The notes: generated by a model from the sequence alone, not told the origin. A stretch of DNA of 64,000 nt from an uncultured Sulfitobacter sp. (GCA_905182645.1 CAJJCJ010000005.1:62001-126000); one strand, 5' to 3'; shown: positions 34,847-45,521, numbered from the stretch's first letter. Translations and numbers: made by a program.

Positions 34847-35554
34847 CTACATAGTCCGCGTCTCTAACGCCGCCCTTTGCACACCATCCGCATCAAAGTT
34901 CGCAGGATCTAGCCAAGCTACAAACCCTGCTTTAATCGCCGGCCACTCACTATCTAAAATCGAAAACCACGCCGTGTCGCGGTTGTGGCCCTTGTACATC
35001 GTCGCTTGGCGGAACACGCCCTCGGCTGTGAACCCGTACCGACCAGCCGCGCGTTTGGATGGGGCGTTCAAGTTATCGCATTTCCATTCATACCGCCTAT
35101 AGCCAAGATCATCCATCGCGTGGGCCATCATTAGATATATCGCTTCACTCGCGACACGGGTCTTTTGCAATAACGGAGACATCGCGATGAACCCGACCTC
35201 AATAGTACCCGCAGCTGGGTCAATTCGCAGATAGCTGGCAAAACCCTCAGCGCGGCCCGTCGCCTTGTTGATGATCGCGTAAAACAGCGGGTCCGTGCTG
35301 ACCTTTGCCTCTGTCATAAACGCGTCAAACACCGCACGTTCAGTGAACGGGCCATTGGGCATATACGTCCACATTGCACCACTGGTATCGGTCGCAAACG
35401 CGGCAAAAAGATCGTCGCCGTGGGCGGCTGGATCAAGGCGCACAACGGCGGCATACTGTCCCGTCAGCGGCGACTGATGGGGGCGCGCACGCGGCGTCCA
35501 TGCGGGCACGTCGGGGCCAATCTGTTGGCCGTGTTCATTGATGCGCTGTGGCAT
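34847..35554 (-). CDS. GNAT-family N-acetyltransferase (RimJ/RimL-like)
   Basis: The start at 35554 (MPQRINEHGQQIGPDVPAW) has AAAGGACACCCGAA upstream; 235 aa. FAVFAxx-type core elements include GFASYLRIDPAAGTIEVGFI, the acetyl-CoA-binding region KTRVASEAIYLMMAHAMDDLGY, and RRYEWKCDNLNAPSKRAAGRYGF, as in RimJ/RimL protein acetyltransferases. The target is unknown. Two 11-nt repeats sit in its upstream region. Confidence 0.88.
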   Translation of the reverse strand: MPQRINEHGQQIGPDVPAWTPRARPHQSPLTGQYAAVVRLDPAAHGDDLFAAFATDTSGAMWTYMPNGPFTERAVFDAFMTEAKVSTDPLFYAIINKATGRAEGFASYLRIDPAAGTIEVGFIAMSPLLQKTRVASEAIYLMMAHAMDDLGYRRYEWKCDNLNAPSKRAAGRYGFTAEGVFRQATMYKGHNRDTAWFSILDSEWPAIKAGFVAWLDPANFDADGVQRAALETRTM

Positions 35555-35583
35555 TTCGGGTGTCCTTTGGGGCACAAAATGTG

Positions 35584-35605
35584 ACTTATGCAAAACTTAT
35601 GCGAA
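35584..35605. repeat. Two tandem 11-nt repeats, also found at 48.5 kb
   Basis: ACTTATGCAAA and ACTTATGCGAA stand head to tail (minus-strand reading TGCATAAGT). The same unit occurs three times at 48479-48511. The 11-nt period equals one helical turn, so a protein-binding site is possible; it lies 30 nt upstream of the acetyltransferase start. Confidence 0.6.
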
Positions 35606-35729
35606 ACCTACAGGATAAAAAGCCCGATTTTGGCAATTGAGCAACGCCTGCGCGACCAAGCCCAGCACCACTGGTAAGCGGCAACGCAAGCCGATAGAAA
35701 CAGTGTATTAGATTTGAAAAGTGGACGTT

Positions 35730-36819
35730 ATGGCCAGTAAAATTAAACCGCAGCCCGGCATTATGGATATCGATTTGTACGTCGGTGGTGCATCTACTTT
35801 GGACGGCGTGTCCAACGTGTTGAAACTGTCATCAAACGAAAATCCGATGGGCCCGTCACCTGCCGTGAAAGAGGCGTTTAGCCGTGCTGTGCATGAGCTT
35901 CACCGCTATCCAAGCACCGATCATGCAGGCCTGCGAACCGCCATTGGTGAGGTCTGGAAACTGGACCCTGATCGGGTGATTTGCGGCGTTGGATCAGACG
36001 AAATTTTACACCTGATGTGCCAAGCATTCGCGGGCCCGGGCGACGAGGTAATCCACACTGAACACGGCTTTGCGCTCTACCGGAGTTTCGACGCTTGCTG
36101 CGGGTGCGACACCCATTGAGGTGCCCGAGAATGACCGCATGGTTGATGTCGATGCGATCCTTGCCGCGACCAACACAAAGACCAAGCTGGTGTTCATCGC
36201 GAACCCTGCCAATCCAACAGGAACATTCCTTGGAAACAAAGACATAGCACGACTTGCGCAGGGGCTGCCCAAACAGTGTATCCTTGTTCTTGATGGTGCA
36301 TATGCCGAATATGTCGAAGGCTATGATGCTGGTCTCATGCTCATTGAGGGCCGCGATAACGTCGTTATGACGCGCACATTTTCTAAGATATATGGGCTTG
36401 GTGGCATGCGCGTTGGGTGGGGCTATGGCCCGAAAAACATCATCGATGTGCTGAACCGTATTCGCGGACCGTTTAACATGTCGTCGCCTGCGCTTGCCGC
36501 CGCAGAGGCCGCCGTGCGCGACACCGTCTATTTCGAAAAATGCCGGTCTGAAAACGCCCGTTGGCGTGATTGGTTGTCCACGGCATTGGCCGAGTTGGGC
36601 GTGCCATCTGATACAACCACAGCCAACTTTATCCTTGCCCGTTTCGGGTCCGAAGACGAGGCAGTGGCCTGCAACGAGCAGCTAAAATCCGCCGGAATTA
36701 TCGTGCGCCACCCCAAGAACTATGGCTTCCCGCATTGCCTGCGTATTACTGTCGGTGACGAAAGCGCGTGCCGCCGGATTGTGCATTCCATCGGTCAGTT
36801 TAAAGGGCTGCGCGAATGA
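35730..36819 (+). pseudogene. hisC: Histidinol-phosphate aminotransferase with a single frameshift
   Basis: HisC is the PLP enzyme that converts imidazole-acetol phosphate to histidinol phosphate, and may also transaminate aromatic precursors. The N-terminal part ([23 protein letters not shown]) runs into a wrong frame and stops at 36119. The rest resumes in another frame as [26 protein letters not shown] and the PLP-lysine motif [20 protein letters not shown]. Removing one G of the GG at 36082-36083 restores LYRVSTLAAG and a full gene of about 362 codons. Either a recent mutation or a sequencing error. It overlaps tyrA by 4 nt. Confidence 0.88.
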
Positions 36820-37739
36820 CACAGATATATGACCGCGTCGCATTGATCGGCCTCGGCCTGATCGCATCTTCAATGTCCCACGCGATCAAACGCGCAGGCT
36901 TAGCAGGCGAAGTCGTCGGTTATGCGCGGTCTGAAGCCACGCGCCAAACTGCCCGCGACATTGGCCTCTGCGACCAAATTTACAACAGCGCGGCCGAGGC
37001 CGTAGAAGGCGCCGACCTTGTCGTGCTTTGCGTCCCTGTCGGCGCCATGGACAGCGTCGCACAAGACATCGCACCTTACCTCAAGGCAGGGGCAGTGGTC
37101 AGCGATGTAGGGTCCGTTAAGCGTGCGGTAATCGATGCAGTCGCCCCACATCTCTCTGGTAACGTTCACTTTGTGCCGGCACATCCATTGGCTGGGACTG
37201 AACATTCGGGGCCGACGTCCGGCTTTGCGGAATTGTTTGATGACCGCTGGTGCATCATTGTACCAGACCTGTGCGACGACGATGCTGTTGTGGCCAAACT
37301 GACGGCATTGTGGCGCGGCATGGGGTCCAATGTTGATAAAATGGACGCCGATCACCACGATTTGGTTTTGGCGGTCACCAGCCACACACCGCACCTGATC
37401 GCCTATACGATGGTTGGTGTGGCTGACGACCTGCGCCGCGTGACCGATAGCGAAGTGATCAAATATTCGGCCGCAGGTTTTCGCGATTTCACACGCATCG
37501 CGGCCTCTGACCCAACCATGTGGCGTGATGTGTTTTTGAACAACAAAGAGGCCACGCTCGAGGTTCTGGGCCGCTTTACCGAAGAATTGTTCATGCTGCA
37601 GCGCGCTATCCGCGAAGGCGACGGTGATCATCTGCATGATTACTTTACGCGCACACGGTCTATCCGCCGGTCGATCATCGAGGCCGGACAAGACACCGAT
37701 GCACCGAACTTTGGCCGGAAACCGGCCGCAAAACCGTGA
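36816..37739 (+). CDS. tyrA: Prephenate/arogenate dehydrogenase
   Basis: A 307-residue NAD(P)-dependent enzyme for tyrosine synthesis. The cofactor motif is [21 protein letters not shown], the dehydrogenase signature is [11 protein letters not shown] and [16 protein letters not shown], and the catalytic His region [14 protein letters not shown] is intact. The start overlaps hisC, a common arrangement in Rhodobacteraceae where HisC can serve both pathways. The next gene starts within its stop. Confidence 0.93.
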   Translation: MTQIYDRVALIGLGLIASSMSHAIKRAGLAGEVVGYARSEATRQTARDIGLCDQIYNSAAEAVEGADLVVLCVPVGAMDSVAQDIAPYLKAGAVVSDVGSVKRAVIDAVAPHLSGNVHFVPAHPLAGTEHSGPTSGFAELFDDRWCIIVPDLCDDDAVVAKLTALWRGMGSNVDKMDADHHDLVLAVTSHTPHLIAYTMVGVADDLRRVTDSEVIKYSAAGFRDFTRIAASDPTMWRDVFLNNKEATLEVLGRFTEELFMLQRAIREGDGDHLHDYFTRTRSIRRSIIEAGQDTDAPNFGRKPAAKP

Positions 37740-38548
37740 TCCGCTGGCTTTCGATTTGCTTGGCGTTGATCTGCGCGGATGTGGTCGTAGCTGAAGCGAC
37801 CTGCCCCGTCGCAAGGGGTGAAATGTCGCGGGAACCTACGATGCGCCCGCAACCGCGCCCCTATGAGCGCCCCGATTTGACACATGGCGCAAACACCCTC
37901 CCGTTGTACCTCGCCGAACAAAACCTGTTTGCGTTTAGTCCGACTGCGATCGCATCGTCTTTGCGTCCAGGCCGCCGCCCAGCTTCGATTGAACAAGCCG
38001 CACAGGCTGTGCGTGTGGCACGTCTGCGCGGACAAATCTGCGGTGATCCTAATATTCAAGGCGAAGCGGTTGGCCGCATATCTGGCCGTGGGGCTTGCGG
38101 CGTTGAAAACGCGGTGCGCATCAAATCGGTCGCAGGTGTTCGGATGTCGCCCCAACCCACCGTCGATTGCCGCACGGCAACAGCGCTGAAACGCTGGGTC
38201 GTGAACGGCGCAAAACCTGCAGTTGCGAGCGAAGGCTGTGGTATCGCGTCGCTGCGCGTCGTGTCACATTACTTTTGCCGGAATCGCAATTCTGCATCGT
38301 CGGGGCGGCTTTCAGAACATGCATTTGGTCATGCGATTGATATTGCAGGAATTAAGTTGAATTCGGGCCGTGAGATCACAGTTCTGGGCGGCTGGAACAC
38401 CCGTGACGGTGGTGCGCGTTTGCGTAAGATGTGGCGGGCGGCTTGTGAGCCATTTGGCACAGTACTTGGGCCAGATGCCAACTGATTTCTCGCAGATCAC
38501 TTTCACTTTGATACCGCCCGTTACCGCAGCGGGTCTTATTGCCGCTAA
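37736..38548 (+). pseudogene. Extensin-like C-terminal domain protein cut by an in-frame TGA
   Basis: A secreted protein (GTG start overlapping the tyrA stop; signal [19 protein letters not shown]) of the extensin-like/peptidase M15-type family, probably acting on cell-wall polymers. The ORF stops at TGA 38483-38485 after FGTVLGPDAN. The same frame continues as FLADHFHFDTARYRSGSYCR and ends at TAA 38548. That tail holds the conserved DHFHFD metal site, so the truncated product should be inactive. CGA to TGA is a single C-to-T change. The 69-aa ORF in another frame here is a shadow. Confidence 0.85.
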
Positions 38549-38737
38549 GCGGGTCAAAGAACCTCAGCCATGTCTTGTTTGTAGGAAAATGCCCGTTTAT
38601 AAGCGCGGACATGATGATCTGGGCACATATACGAATTATGTCCCCGGCGCGCTGATCGCAGCGCCGCCGGGCCAATGGCGCTGACCTCGGGTCGCGCCGC
38701 CCACCCTTTCCTTTTTTGCAAAGATAGGACGCCAGTT

Positions 38738-41653
38738 ATGTGCGCCGAGACCCCCGATTATAAAGCGACTTTAAACCTGCCACGCACTGAATTTCCGATG
38801 CGTGCCGGACTGCCAAAACGCGAACCCGATTGGCTGGCCCGCTGGGCTGAAATGGATGTATACGGCCAGTTGCGCGCCAAGACGGACCGCGAGCAGTTCA
38901 CCCTGCATGATGGCCCACCCTATGCGAACGGCCATTTGCATATCGGTCACGCGCTGAACAAAATTTTGAAAGACATGGTTGTTCGGTCCCAGCAGATGAT
39001 GGGTAAAGATGCCCGATATATCCCTGGTTGGGATTGTCACGGTCTGCCGATTGAATGGAAAATTGAAGAGCAGTACCGCGCCAAGGGCCGCGATAAAGAC
39101 GACGTTGATGTGGTTGAGTTCCGCCAAGAATGCCGCGAGTTCGCCGCAGGTTGGGTCGACATCCAGCGCGAAGAATTCAAGCGCTTGGGCGTGCAGGGCA
39201 ATTGGGCCGAGCCATATCTGACAATGAATTTCCACGCTGAACGCGTGATCGCAGAGGAATTCCAGAAATTCTTGATGAACGGCACGCTGTACCAAGGGTC
39301 CAAGCCTGTGATGTGGTCACCTGTGGAACAGACCGCCTTGGCCGAGGCCGAGGTCGAATATCACGACAAAGAAAGCTTTACGATCTGGGTCCGCTTCCCT
39401 GTGTTGGGCGACGGTCCTTTGGCTGGCGCTGACGTCGTGATCTGGACAACAACGCCTTGGACCATCCCGTCCAACAAAGGCGTCGTGTATCACCCTGATA
39501 TTTCCTATGGCGTCTACGAAGTAACCGATGCCGCATATGATAACTGGGTCAAGGTCGGCGATAAGCTGTTGCTGGCTGATAAATTGGCCGAAGGATGTTT
39601 GACCAAAGCAAAGGTTGATGGGTTCAAACGTGTCGCTGATGCAGGCGATCTGTCTGGCCTGAAGCTGGCACATCCATTGGCGGGTATCGAAGGCGGCAAT
39701 GGCGAATGGGACGCACCCCGTGATTTCCGTGAGGCTCCATTTGTGACGGATGAAGACGGTACTGGCTTTGTGCATTGTGCCCCCTCGCACGGTATGGATG
39801 AATTTGAATTGTACCGTGATCTGGGCATGCTCGAAGAGGTGATCACTTATAACGTGACCGAAGATGGGTCGTTCCGCACCGATCTTCCGCTGTTTGGTGG
39901 CAAGCGTATTCTGCGCGACAAGCCCAACAAAAAGAACAAAGACAATCCGTGGGAAGGTGACGCCAACACGGCTGTGATGGCTGCCCTGTCGCAGATGGGT
40001 AAACTGTTTGCACGTGGTAAGATCAAGCACAGCTATCCGCATTCTTGGCGGTCCAAAGCCCCGATCATCTTCCGCAATACGCCCCAGTGGTTTGCTGCGA
40101 TTGATAAGGCGATTGGCGACGGGCAGGACACCTACGGCACGACGATCCGCGATCGTGCGTTGCGGTCCATCGACGAGCTGGTCACCTGGACCCCACAAAA
40201 GGGCCGCAACCGTCTGCATGCGATGATCGAACAGCGCCCCGATTGGGTGCTGTCACGTCAACGTGCATGGGGTGTGCCGCTGACTTGCTTTACGAAAGTT
40301 GGTGCGCTGCCGACGGATGCTGATTTCCTTTTGCAAAACGCAGATGTGAATGCGCGGATTGTCGATGCGTTTGAAGTCGAAGGTGCTGACGCATGGTACA
40401 AGGACGGCGCAAAGGCGCGGTTCTTGGATGGGATCGTGGATGCGGATGATTACAATCAGGTCACTGATATTCTTGATGTGTGGTTTGACAGTGGGTCGAC
40501 CCATGCGTTCACATTGCGCGACCGTGCGGATGGGTCTGACGATGGCTTGGCCGATCTGTATCTTGAAGGCACCGACCAGCACCGCGGTTGGTTCCATTCG
40601 TCGCTGTTGCAGTCGTGCGGCACCCAAGGACGCGCACCATATCGCGGTGTACTGACCCACGGGTTTACGCTTGATGAGAAGGGCATGAAGATGTCCAAAT
40701 CCATCGGCAACACCATCGTCCCCGAGACAATCGTGCAGCAGTATGGTGCGGATATTCTGCGGCTTTGGGTCGCCCAAACTGATTACACAAACGATCAACG
40801 GATCGGGCCGGAAATCTTGAAAGGTGTGTCTGATAGCTATCGCCGTTTGCGCAATACGCTGCGGTTTATGCTGGGGTCATTGGCCGATTTTGATGCGTCC
40901 AAAGCAGTGGCCTTCGAAGACATGCCAGAGCTAGAAAAGCTGATCCTGCACAAGATGTCCGTGTTGGATGAGGTCGTTCGGACCGGCTATGCCAAGTATG
41001 ATTTCCAAGGAGTATTCCGCGCGATATTCGACTTTGCCACGCTGGATTTGTCTGCGTTCTACTTCGATATTCGCAAGGATGCGCTGTATTGTGATGGCGA
41101 TACCAACCGGCGTTTGTCTGCGCTGACTGTGCTTGATCACCTTTATGGGCGGTTGACCACATGGCTTGCGCCGATACTGACATTCACGATGGAAGAGGTC
41201 TGGCTAGAGCGCAACGGTGCGGACACATCTGTACATCTGGTTGACTTCCTTGAAACCCCCGCCGAGTGGCGCGATGATGCGCTAGCTGCACGGTCCGAGG
41301 TCGTGCGTGCGGTCCGCCGTGTTGTCACTGGTGCGCTCGAAGAACAGCGCACGGCCAAAGTCATCGGCTCGTCATTGGAGGCCGCACCAACTGTGTATAT
41401 GTCGCCAGAGCTTTCGGTGATCATCACGAACCCCGATACCTTTGCTGATCTATGCATCGCGAGCCAGATCACGCTTGTGGAAGGCGACACCCCTGACGGC
41501 GCGTTTACCTTGGCTGATATGAACGGTGTTGGTGTTGTGTTTGCCAAATCCGAGGGCGCAAAATGCGAACGCTGCTGGAAAATTCTGCCTGATGTTGGAA
41601 CCCACGCCCATGCGGGCGTGTGCATGCGGTGTGACGCGGCGTTATCTGCGTAA
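38738..41653 (+). CDS. ileS: Isoleucyl-tRNA synthetase
   Basis: Class I aminoacyl-tRNA synthetase charging tRNA-Ile, 971 aa from the ATG at 38738 ([15 protein letters not shown]); the track start 21 codons upstream is spurious. The HIGH motif is in [21 protein letters not shown] in [11 protein letters not shown], the editing domain has [15 protein letters not shown], and the C-terminal zinc finger is [10 protein letters not shown] with CMRCDAAL. ogt follows 1 nt after its stop. Confidence 0.97.
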   Translation: MCAETPDYKATLNLPRTEFPMRAGLPKREPDWLARWAEMDVYGQLRAKTDREQFTLHDGPPYANGHLHIGHALNKILKDMVVRSQQMMGKDARYIPGWDCHGLPIEWKIEEQYRAKGRDKDDVDVVEFRQECREFAAGWVDIQREEFKRLGVQGNWAEPYLTMNFHAERVIAEEFQKFLMNGTLYQGSKPVMWSPVEQTALAEAEVEYHDKESFTIWVRFPVLGDGPLAGADVVIWTTTPWTIPSNKGVVYHPDISYGVYEVTDAAYDNWVKVGDKLLLADKLAEGCLTKAKVDGFKRVADAGDLSGLKLAHPLAGIEGGNGEWDAPRDFREAPFVTDEDGTGFVHCAPSHGMDEFELYRDLGMLEEVITYNVTEDGSFRTDLPLFGGKRILRDKPNKKNKDNPWEGDANTAVMAALSQMGKLFARGKIKHSYPHSWRSKAPIIFRNTPQWFAAIDKAIGDGQDTYGTTIRDRALRSIDELVTWTPQKGRNRLHAMIEQRPDWVLSRQRAWGVPLTCFTKVGALPTDADFLLQNADVNARIVDAFEVEGADAWYKDGAKARFLDGIVDADDYNQVTDILDVWFDSGSTHAFTLRDRADGSDDGLADLYLEGTDQHRGWFHSSLLQSCGTQGRAPYRGVLTHGFTLDEKGMKMSKSIGNTIVPETIVQQYGADILRLWVAQTDYTNDQRIGPEILKGVSDSYRRLRNTLRFMLGSLADFDASKAVAFEDMPELEKLILHKMSVLDEVVRTGYAKYDFQGVFRAIFDFATLDLSAFYFDIRKDALYCDGDTNRRLSALTVLDHLYGRLTTWLAPILTFTMEEVWLERNGADTSVHLVDFLETPAEWRDDALAARSEVVRAVRRVVTGALEEQRTAKVIGSSLEAAPTVYMSPELSVIITNPDTFADLCIASQITLVEGDTPDGAFTLADMNGVGVVFAKSEGAKCERCWKILPDVGTHAHAGVCMRCDAALSA

Positions 41654-41654
41654 G

Positions 41655-42125
41655 ATGGGTTTAAACCCATCCTACTTTGCGTCGTTGCCGGACACGCCTG
41701 TTGGTCCTGTGTCGGTTGTTGTGCAAGATGGTGCTGTTGTGAGGCTTGAATGGGCCGTGATGGATGGCCCATCTGATCCAGTGGCAGATGCGGCAATGGA
41801 TTAATTGGCAGAGTATTTTACTGGCAAGCGGCAGGTCTTTGATCTGCCACTTGTGCCGCAAGTATCTGATTTTCAGCGTAAGTTTGGTGCGGCCTTATGC
41901 ACTATTCCGTTTGGTGAAACCCGCAGCTATGGCGATTTGGCAAAAGAACTCAGTGTGCCCGCGCAGGCCATTGGTCAAGCCTGTGGCGCTAATCCGATTG
42001 CCATTATCATCCCGTGTCACCGGGTTTTAGGGGCTGCTAATTTGGGTGGCTTTTCTGGTGCTGGTGGCGTTGAGGGAAAGGTGCAATTGTTGCGCATTGA
42101 GGGGGCCGCGTCCCTTTTGATCTAA
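41655..42125 (+). pseudogene. ogt: Methylated-DNA-protein-cysteine methyltransferase interrupted by TAA
   Basis: Ogt repairs O6-alkylguanine by moving the alkyl group to its own cysteine. Frame 3 reads MGLNPSYFASLPDTPVGPVS to DAAMD, hits TAA at 41802-41804, then continues without frameshift as LAEYFTGKRQVFDLPLVPQ, through the active-site PCHRVLGA to the end. CAA to TAA (Gln) is the likely change. A protein started from the TTG at 41805 would keep the DNA-binding and active-site domain but lack the N-terminal 49 residues, so residual function cannot be excluded. Confidence 0.85.
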
Positions 42126-42137
42126 AGGACTGCGCCG

Positions 42138-42974
42138 ATGACCTATCCTATTTTCCTTGCCGTGATGGCAGCAGCGATGCTGCACGCGACTTGGAACGCA
42201 CTGGTCAAAACCGGTGAAAATAAACAGACCGCAATGGCGATCCTGACGGTCATGCAAAGCTTGGTTGGCATTGTCGTCGTGTGCTTTCGCCCGTGGCCCG
42301 AGGCCGAGGTGTGGCCTTGGCTAATAGCCTCTGGCCTGATCCACATGTGTTACCAGTTGTTCCTTGCGTATGCATACGAGCAGGGCGACCTAAGCCGCGT
42401 CTATCCGATTGCGCGCGGGGCCGCCCCAATGATGGTTTTGGCTTTCAGTCTTGTGTTCTTAACTGATCCGATCGCCATGATGGACTACGTTGGGATCGTC
42501 GTGCTGGGCCTTGGCATTGCGCTTATGGCGCGTGGGGTTTTTGCCAACAACGAAAGCCGCGGCTTGTTGCCATTTGCGTTTGGGTCGGCTTGTGCGACCG
42601 CTGGTTACACGCTGGTGGACGGCTTGGGCGCACGGGTGTCGGGCGATCCTATTGGATTTACAGGGTGGCTGCTGATCATGGCTGCGCTGTTTTATATACC
42701 GAGCGTCGTCGCCCTAAAAGGGCGGTGCGTTTTACGCGCATCTGTCCGCACATGGGCCGTCATTGGGATCGCAGGGGTCGCGTCTTATCTGGCATATGCG
42801 ATTGTCGTTTGGGCCATGACGCAGGCGCCAATCGCGCTGGTTGCAGCCCTGCGAGAAACATCAATTTTATTCGCGGTACTGATCGGCTGGCTGGTGTTTG
42901 GTGAAAAGATGGATCGGGGCAAGGCGATTGCCGCAGTTCTTATAGTCGTGGGCGCTGTGCTGACGCGACTTTAG
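42138..42974 (+). CDS. EamA/DMT-family transporter
   Basis: A 278-residue protein with about ten membrane helices in two EamA repeats: the first contains MLHATWNALVKTGENKQT and YAYEQGDLSRVYPIARGAAP, the second WAMTQAPIALVAALRETSIL and GWLVFGEKMDRGKAIAA. AAAGGACTGCGCCG precedes the ATG. It probably exports a metabolite; the substrate is unknown. It follows ogt by 12 nt and converges on pcs with a 4-nt overlap. Confidence 0.88.
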   Translation: MTYPIFLAVMAAAMLHATWNALVKTGENKQTAMAILTVMQSLVGIVVVCFRPWPEAEVWPWLIASGLIHMCYQLFLAYAYEQGDLSRVYPIARGAAPMMVLAFSLVFLTDPIAMMDYVGIVVLGLGIALMARGVFANNESRGLLPFAFGSACATAGYTLVDGLGARVSGDPIGFTGWLLIMAALFYIPSVVALKGRCVLRASVRTWAVIGIAGVASYLAYAIVVWAMTQAPIALVAALRETSILFAVLIGWLVFGEKMDRGKAIAAVLIVVGAVLTRL

Positions 42975-43666
42975 CCGTCTTTGCCGTACATGATCTGCTG
43001 TGCGGCACCCGCACCAAGCAGATAGATTGAGGTGATCATCAACCCGTAATGTGCCCAGCTAGCGGGGTCGAAATTCACCCATGCGGCCCAGCCAGCAAAC
43101 AACGTCCATGCCGCGGCCATTGGCAGAGTGACGGTCCGCCAACGCTGTGTACGCACCGGATGCACAAAGCGCACCGGAAAGAACATCGCGGCCGATAGCA
43201 CAACGACCAGCGCCACGATTACCCAGAAATTCGGCTGTAACGCGAACATCACAAGGATCAGCATATTCCAGCAGCCAGGGAAGCCTGAGAACGAATAATC
43301 CTTAGTCTTCATGCGGTTGTCTGCGAAATACATTGCGGATGCGAAGGTAATTACGATGATCGCAAACCAACCCGTCCATCCTGGTAACAACCCAGATTTG
43401 AACAGCGCATAGGCAGGCACAAAGACATACGTCAGATAGTCGATGATCAGATCCAGCAGTACCCCGTCAAAAATCGGTGCGTTGGTCTTTGTGTCATATT
43501 TGCGCGCCAACGGTCCATCAATACCGTCCACAAAGAACGCGACGACCAGCCAGACGAACATCATAGACCAATTTTCATCAACTGCGGCCAGCATAGCAAG
43601 CATTGCAAATACCGCGCCAGTGGCAGTCAGAAAGTGTACTAAAAGGGCTTTGGTTTGGATTGTCAT
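42971..43666 (-). CDS. pcs: Phosphatidylcholine synthase
   Basis: Condenses CDP-diacylglycerol with choline to phosphatidylcholine in the inner membrane, a pathway typical of alphaproteobacteria. 231 aa with several membrane helices. The CDP-alcohol phosphotransferase motif is read as DGIDGPLARKYDTKTNAPIF followed by DGVLLDLIID. The C-terminus is a little shorter than many Pcs proteins but no motif is missing. Confidence 0.88.
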   Translation of the reverse strand: MTIQTKALLVHFLTATGAVFAMLAMLAAVDENWSMMFVWLVVAFFVDGIDGPLARKYDTKTNAPIFDGVLLDLIIDYLTYVFVPAYALFKSGLLPGWTGWFAIIVITFASAMYFADNRMKTKDYSFSGFPGCWNMLILVMFALQPNFWVIVALVVVLSAAMFFPVRFVHPVRTQRWRTVTLPMAAAWTLFAGWAAWVNFDPASWAHYGLMITSIYLLGAGAAQQIMYGKDG

Positions 43667-43710
43667 GATAGCTTCTTATCTGAATTTTCCCCAAGGGCAA
43701 CATATGCTTG

Positions 43711-44625
43711 TCAGGCCTTTGGATGGGTCCGGTTATAGACATCCATCAGGTGTGCGGTATCCACTGCCGTATAGGCTTGTGTCGTGGACAGGCTCGCGTG
43801 CCCAAGTAGTTCTTGGATCGCGCGCAAGTCGCCCCCAGCAGTCAACAGATGTGTCGCAAAGCTGTGGCGCATCGCATGCGGAGTGGCCGTCGCAGGTAGC
43901 CCCAATTGCAGGCGCGATTTCTCCATCACCTTTTGGACCATACGCGGGTTTAACGCGCCGCCGCGCGCGCCGCGAAACAGTGGGCTGTTTGGCTCTACCT
44001 GATGTGGCGACAGTTTCAAATAGGCGTCAACTGCATCGCGAGCCGCGTCGATCACAGGCACGACCCGTTCCTTGCCACCTTTACCCTTAATCCGCATCAC
44101 GGGCGGCAATGGCACGTCCGCTCCGGTCAGTCCTAATGCCTCAGATATGCGCAAACCGCAGCCGTAAAGCAAAGTGACGACGGCAACATCGCGTGCTGCA
44201 ACCCAGCCATCGCGGGCCTGCAATTCGACGGTTTCGATCATCGCAGTTGCGGCGTTGATTGCCAAAGGTCGGGGTAGCTTTTTGGTGAACTTTGGGCTGC
44301 GTGTGGATAGCACGGCAGTGGCTTCAAATCCTTCGCGGTCTGATAACCAGCGGTAGAATGTTTTGACCGCCGAAAGCGACCGCGCAAGTGACCGAGCCCC
44401 GACGCCGCGCGCCCGTTCTGACGCCATCCATGACCGCATATCGCTGACAGTGATTTTGGACAATGGGCCAAGCCCTTGAACGCCGCCATGGTGTTGGGTC
44501 ATGAACGCCAGGAAACCGATGACGTCGGACTGATAGGCTTTGATCGTATTGTCAGATGCCCCGCCCAACGCACGACAATGGTCTAGCCATTTGGCCAGCG
44601 CAGATGTCAGGGCAGGGGAAATCAT
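43711..44625 (-). CDS. xerC: Tyrosine recombinase XerC
   Basis: Resolves chromosome dimers at dif with XerD. 304 aa: an N-terminal SAM-like core-binding domain (ALAKWLDHCRALGGASDNTI) and a catalytic domain with Arg in GCGLRISEALGL, HAMRHSFATHL, LGHASLSTTQAYT (nucleophile Tyr). It is 5 nt after the DUF484 gene on the same strand, the common Rhodobacteraceae pairing. There is no sign of a mobile element, so it is the housekeeping recombinase. Confidence 0.93.
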   Translation of the reverse strand: MISPALTSALAKWLDHCRALGGASDNTIKAYQSDVIGFLAFMTQHHGGVQGLGPLSKITVSDMRSWMASERARGVGARSLARSLSAVKTFYRWLSDREGFEATAVLSTRSPKFTKKLPRPLAINAATAMIETVELQARDGWVAARDVAVVTLLYGCGLRISEALGLTGADVPLPPVMRIKGKGGKERVVPVIDAARDAVDAYLKLSPHQVEPNSPLFRGARGGALNPRMVQKVMEKSRLQLGLPATATPHAMRHSFATHLLTAGGDLRAIQELLGHASLSTTQAYTAVDTAHLMDVYNRTHPKA

Positions 44626-44630
44626 TTGGG

Positions 44631-45338
44631 TTACGAAAGCCAGCGACGCATTGCGCGTTCAAACACGCCTGCAAAGAACGTCAACAAATCGGTGCCTTGT
44701 TGCGGCGTGAACTGATGTGGATCCTCGGATCCCATCATCAACATACCTGGCAAACGGCCCGGGCCAAAGTCGAGTTTGAGACAGGCCTCGGACCGGATAA
44801 AGCTGGCTTTTTCGCCGTACAGACCTGCATCGTCGGTCTGAATTTGACGCAATGTAACCTGACGGACTGGGCTGGACCGGCCACGATTTACGTAGGTATC
44901 AATATAGCCTTGTTCGACCACACCCAGAACGGCACCCATTTGACCGATTGCAGGGTCGTCAGTAGCAGCGCCACTTTCCAGCACCAACCGCATGCAATCA
45001 ACGCGGAGCGTATCAGCCACGTCGCCGGACAGGTCTTGCAAAAATGTCTCGAACTTAGTGGCGTCCATCATGCGCAATACGGCGCGGTGGACTTGATTGG
45101 TGCCCGCAAGGTTTTCGTAAGCGGCTGCAATTACGGATCGGTGGGTGTCTTCCAAACGGTCCAGACGCGCCTCGAGCCGTTCCATCGCAATACCGCGCAG
45201 ATCGACGATATTGCCGCCCATGGATTGTTCGTTCGCAGCCACAAGGGCGCGCATAATATCTTGATCTTCAAGCAGAACGTCGGGGTCTGCGATGATCTTA
45301 TCACGAACATGGCTGTCAATAAGGGGTTTAGTGTTCAT
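44631..45338 (-). CDS. DUF484 (GAF-like) protein
   Basis: A 235-residue cytoplasmic protein with the DUF484 order: an N-terminal helix (IIADPDVLLEDQDIMRALVAA), a coiled-coil ERLEARLDRLEDTHRSVIAAA, and a GAF-like domain ending GMLMMGSEDPHQFTPQQGTDLLTFF. Function is unknown, but the gene is regularly paired with xerC, as here. Confidence 0.88.
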   Translation of the reverse strand: MNTKPLIDSHVRDKIIADPDVLLEDQDIMRALVAANEQSMGGNIVDLRGIAMERLEARLDRLEDTHRSVIAAAYENLAGTNQVHRAVLRMMDATKFETFLQDLSGDVADTLRVDCMRLVLESGAATDDPAIGQMGAVLGVVEQGYIDTYVNRGRSSPVRQVTLRQIQTDDAGLYGEKASFIRSEACLKLDFGPGRLPGMLMMGSEDPHQFTPQQGTDLLTFFAGVFERAMRRWLS

Positions 45339-45482
45339 GTGCTGCTCAACTTTATTGATTTTGAAGCTGTATAGCAGTGTGGGGCGGAAATTTCTTCCTA
45401 AAAATGCCCAATAGGCAGGAATTTCCCCACCGTGTCAGATGTTGGTGCGTTTGTTTGCGCCCCTACAGCCTGTTGTGGCAAC

Positions 45483-45509
45483 GGTGTGGGCAACTGTGCC
45501 GCCCACACC
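45483..45509 (-). terminator. Hairpin downstream of the transaldolase-family gene
   Basis: GGTGTGGGC and GCCCACACC are perfect 9-nt arms around a 9-nt loop, 12 nt beyond the stop of the minus-strand gene. No U-run follows on the minus strand, so termination strength is uncertain. Confidence 0.55.
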
Positions 45510-45521
45510 ATAGTATCCGTA

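Noticed and set aside
36900-37814. 304-aa minus-strand ORF opposite tyrA
   Set aside because: Antisense to a complete tyrA with all motifs; no ribosome site.
38475-38684. Possible 69-aa cysteine-containing small protein before ileS
   Set aside because: The other frame here reads as the C-terminus of the extensin-like protein (DHFHFD), and the small ORF has only a weak ribosome site. It is a shadow.
20749-41804. TAA read as glutamine (alternative genetic code)
   Set aside because: Intact genes such as rpsD, ileS, soxC and ccmC-neighbour genes end with ordinary stops including TAA, and other broken genes have TGA, TAG or frameshifts. Pseudogenes explain the data better.
43711-44625. Integrase of a mobile element
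   Set aside because: The recombinase is 304 aa, paired with DUF484 and lacks att sites or cargo, so it is housekeeping XerC.
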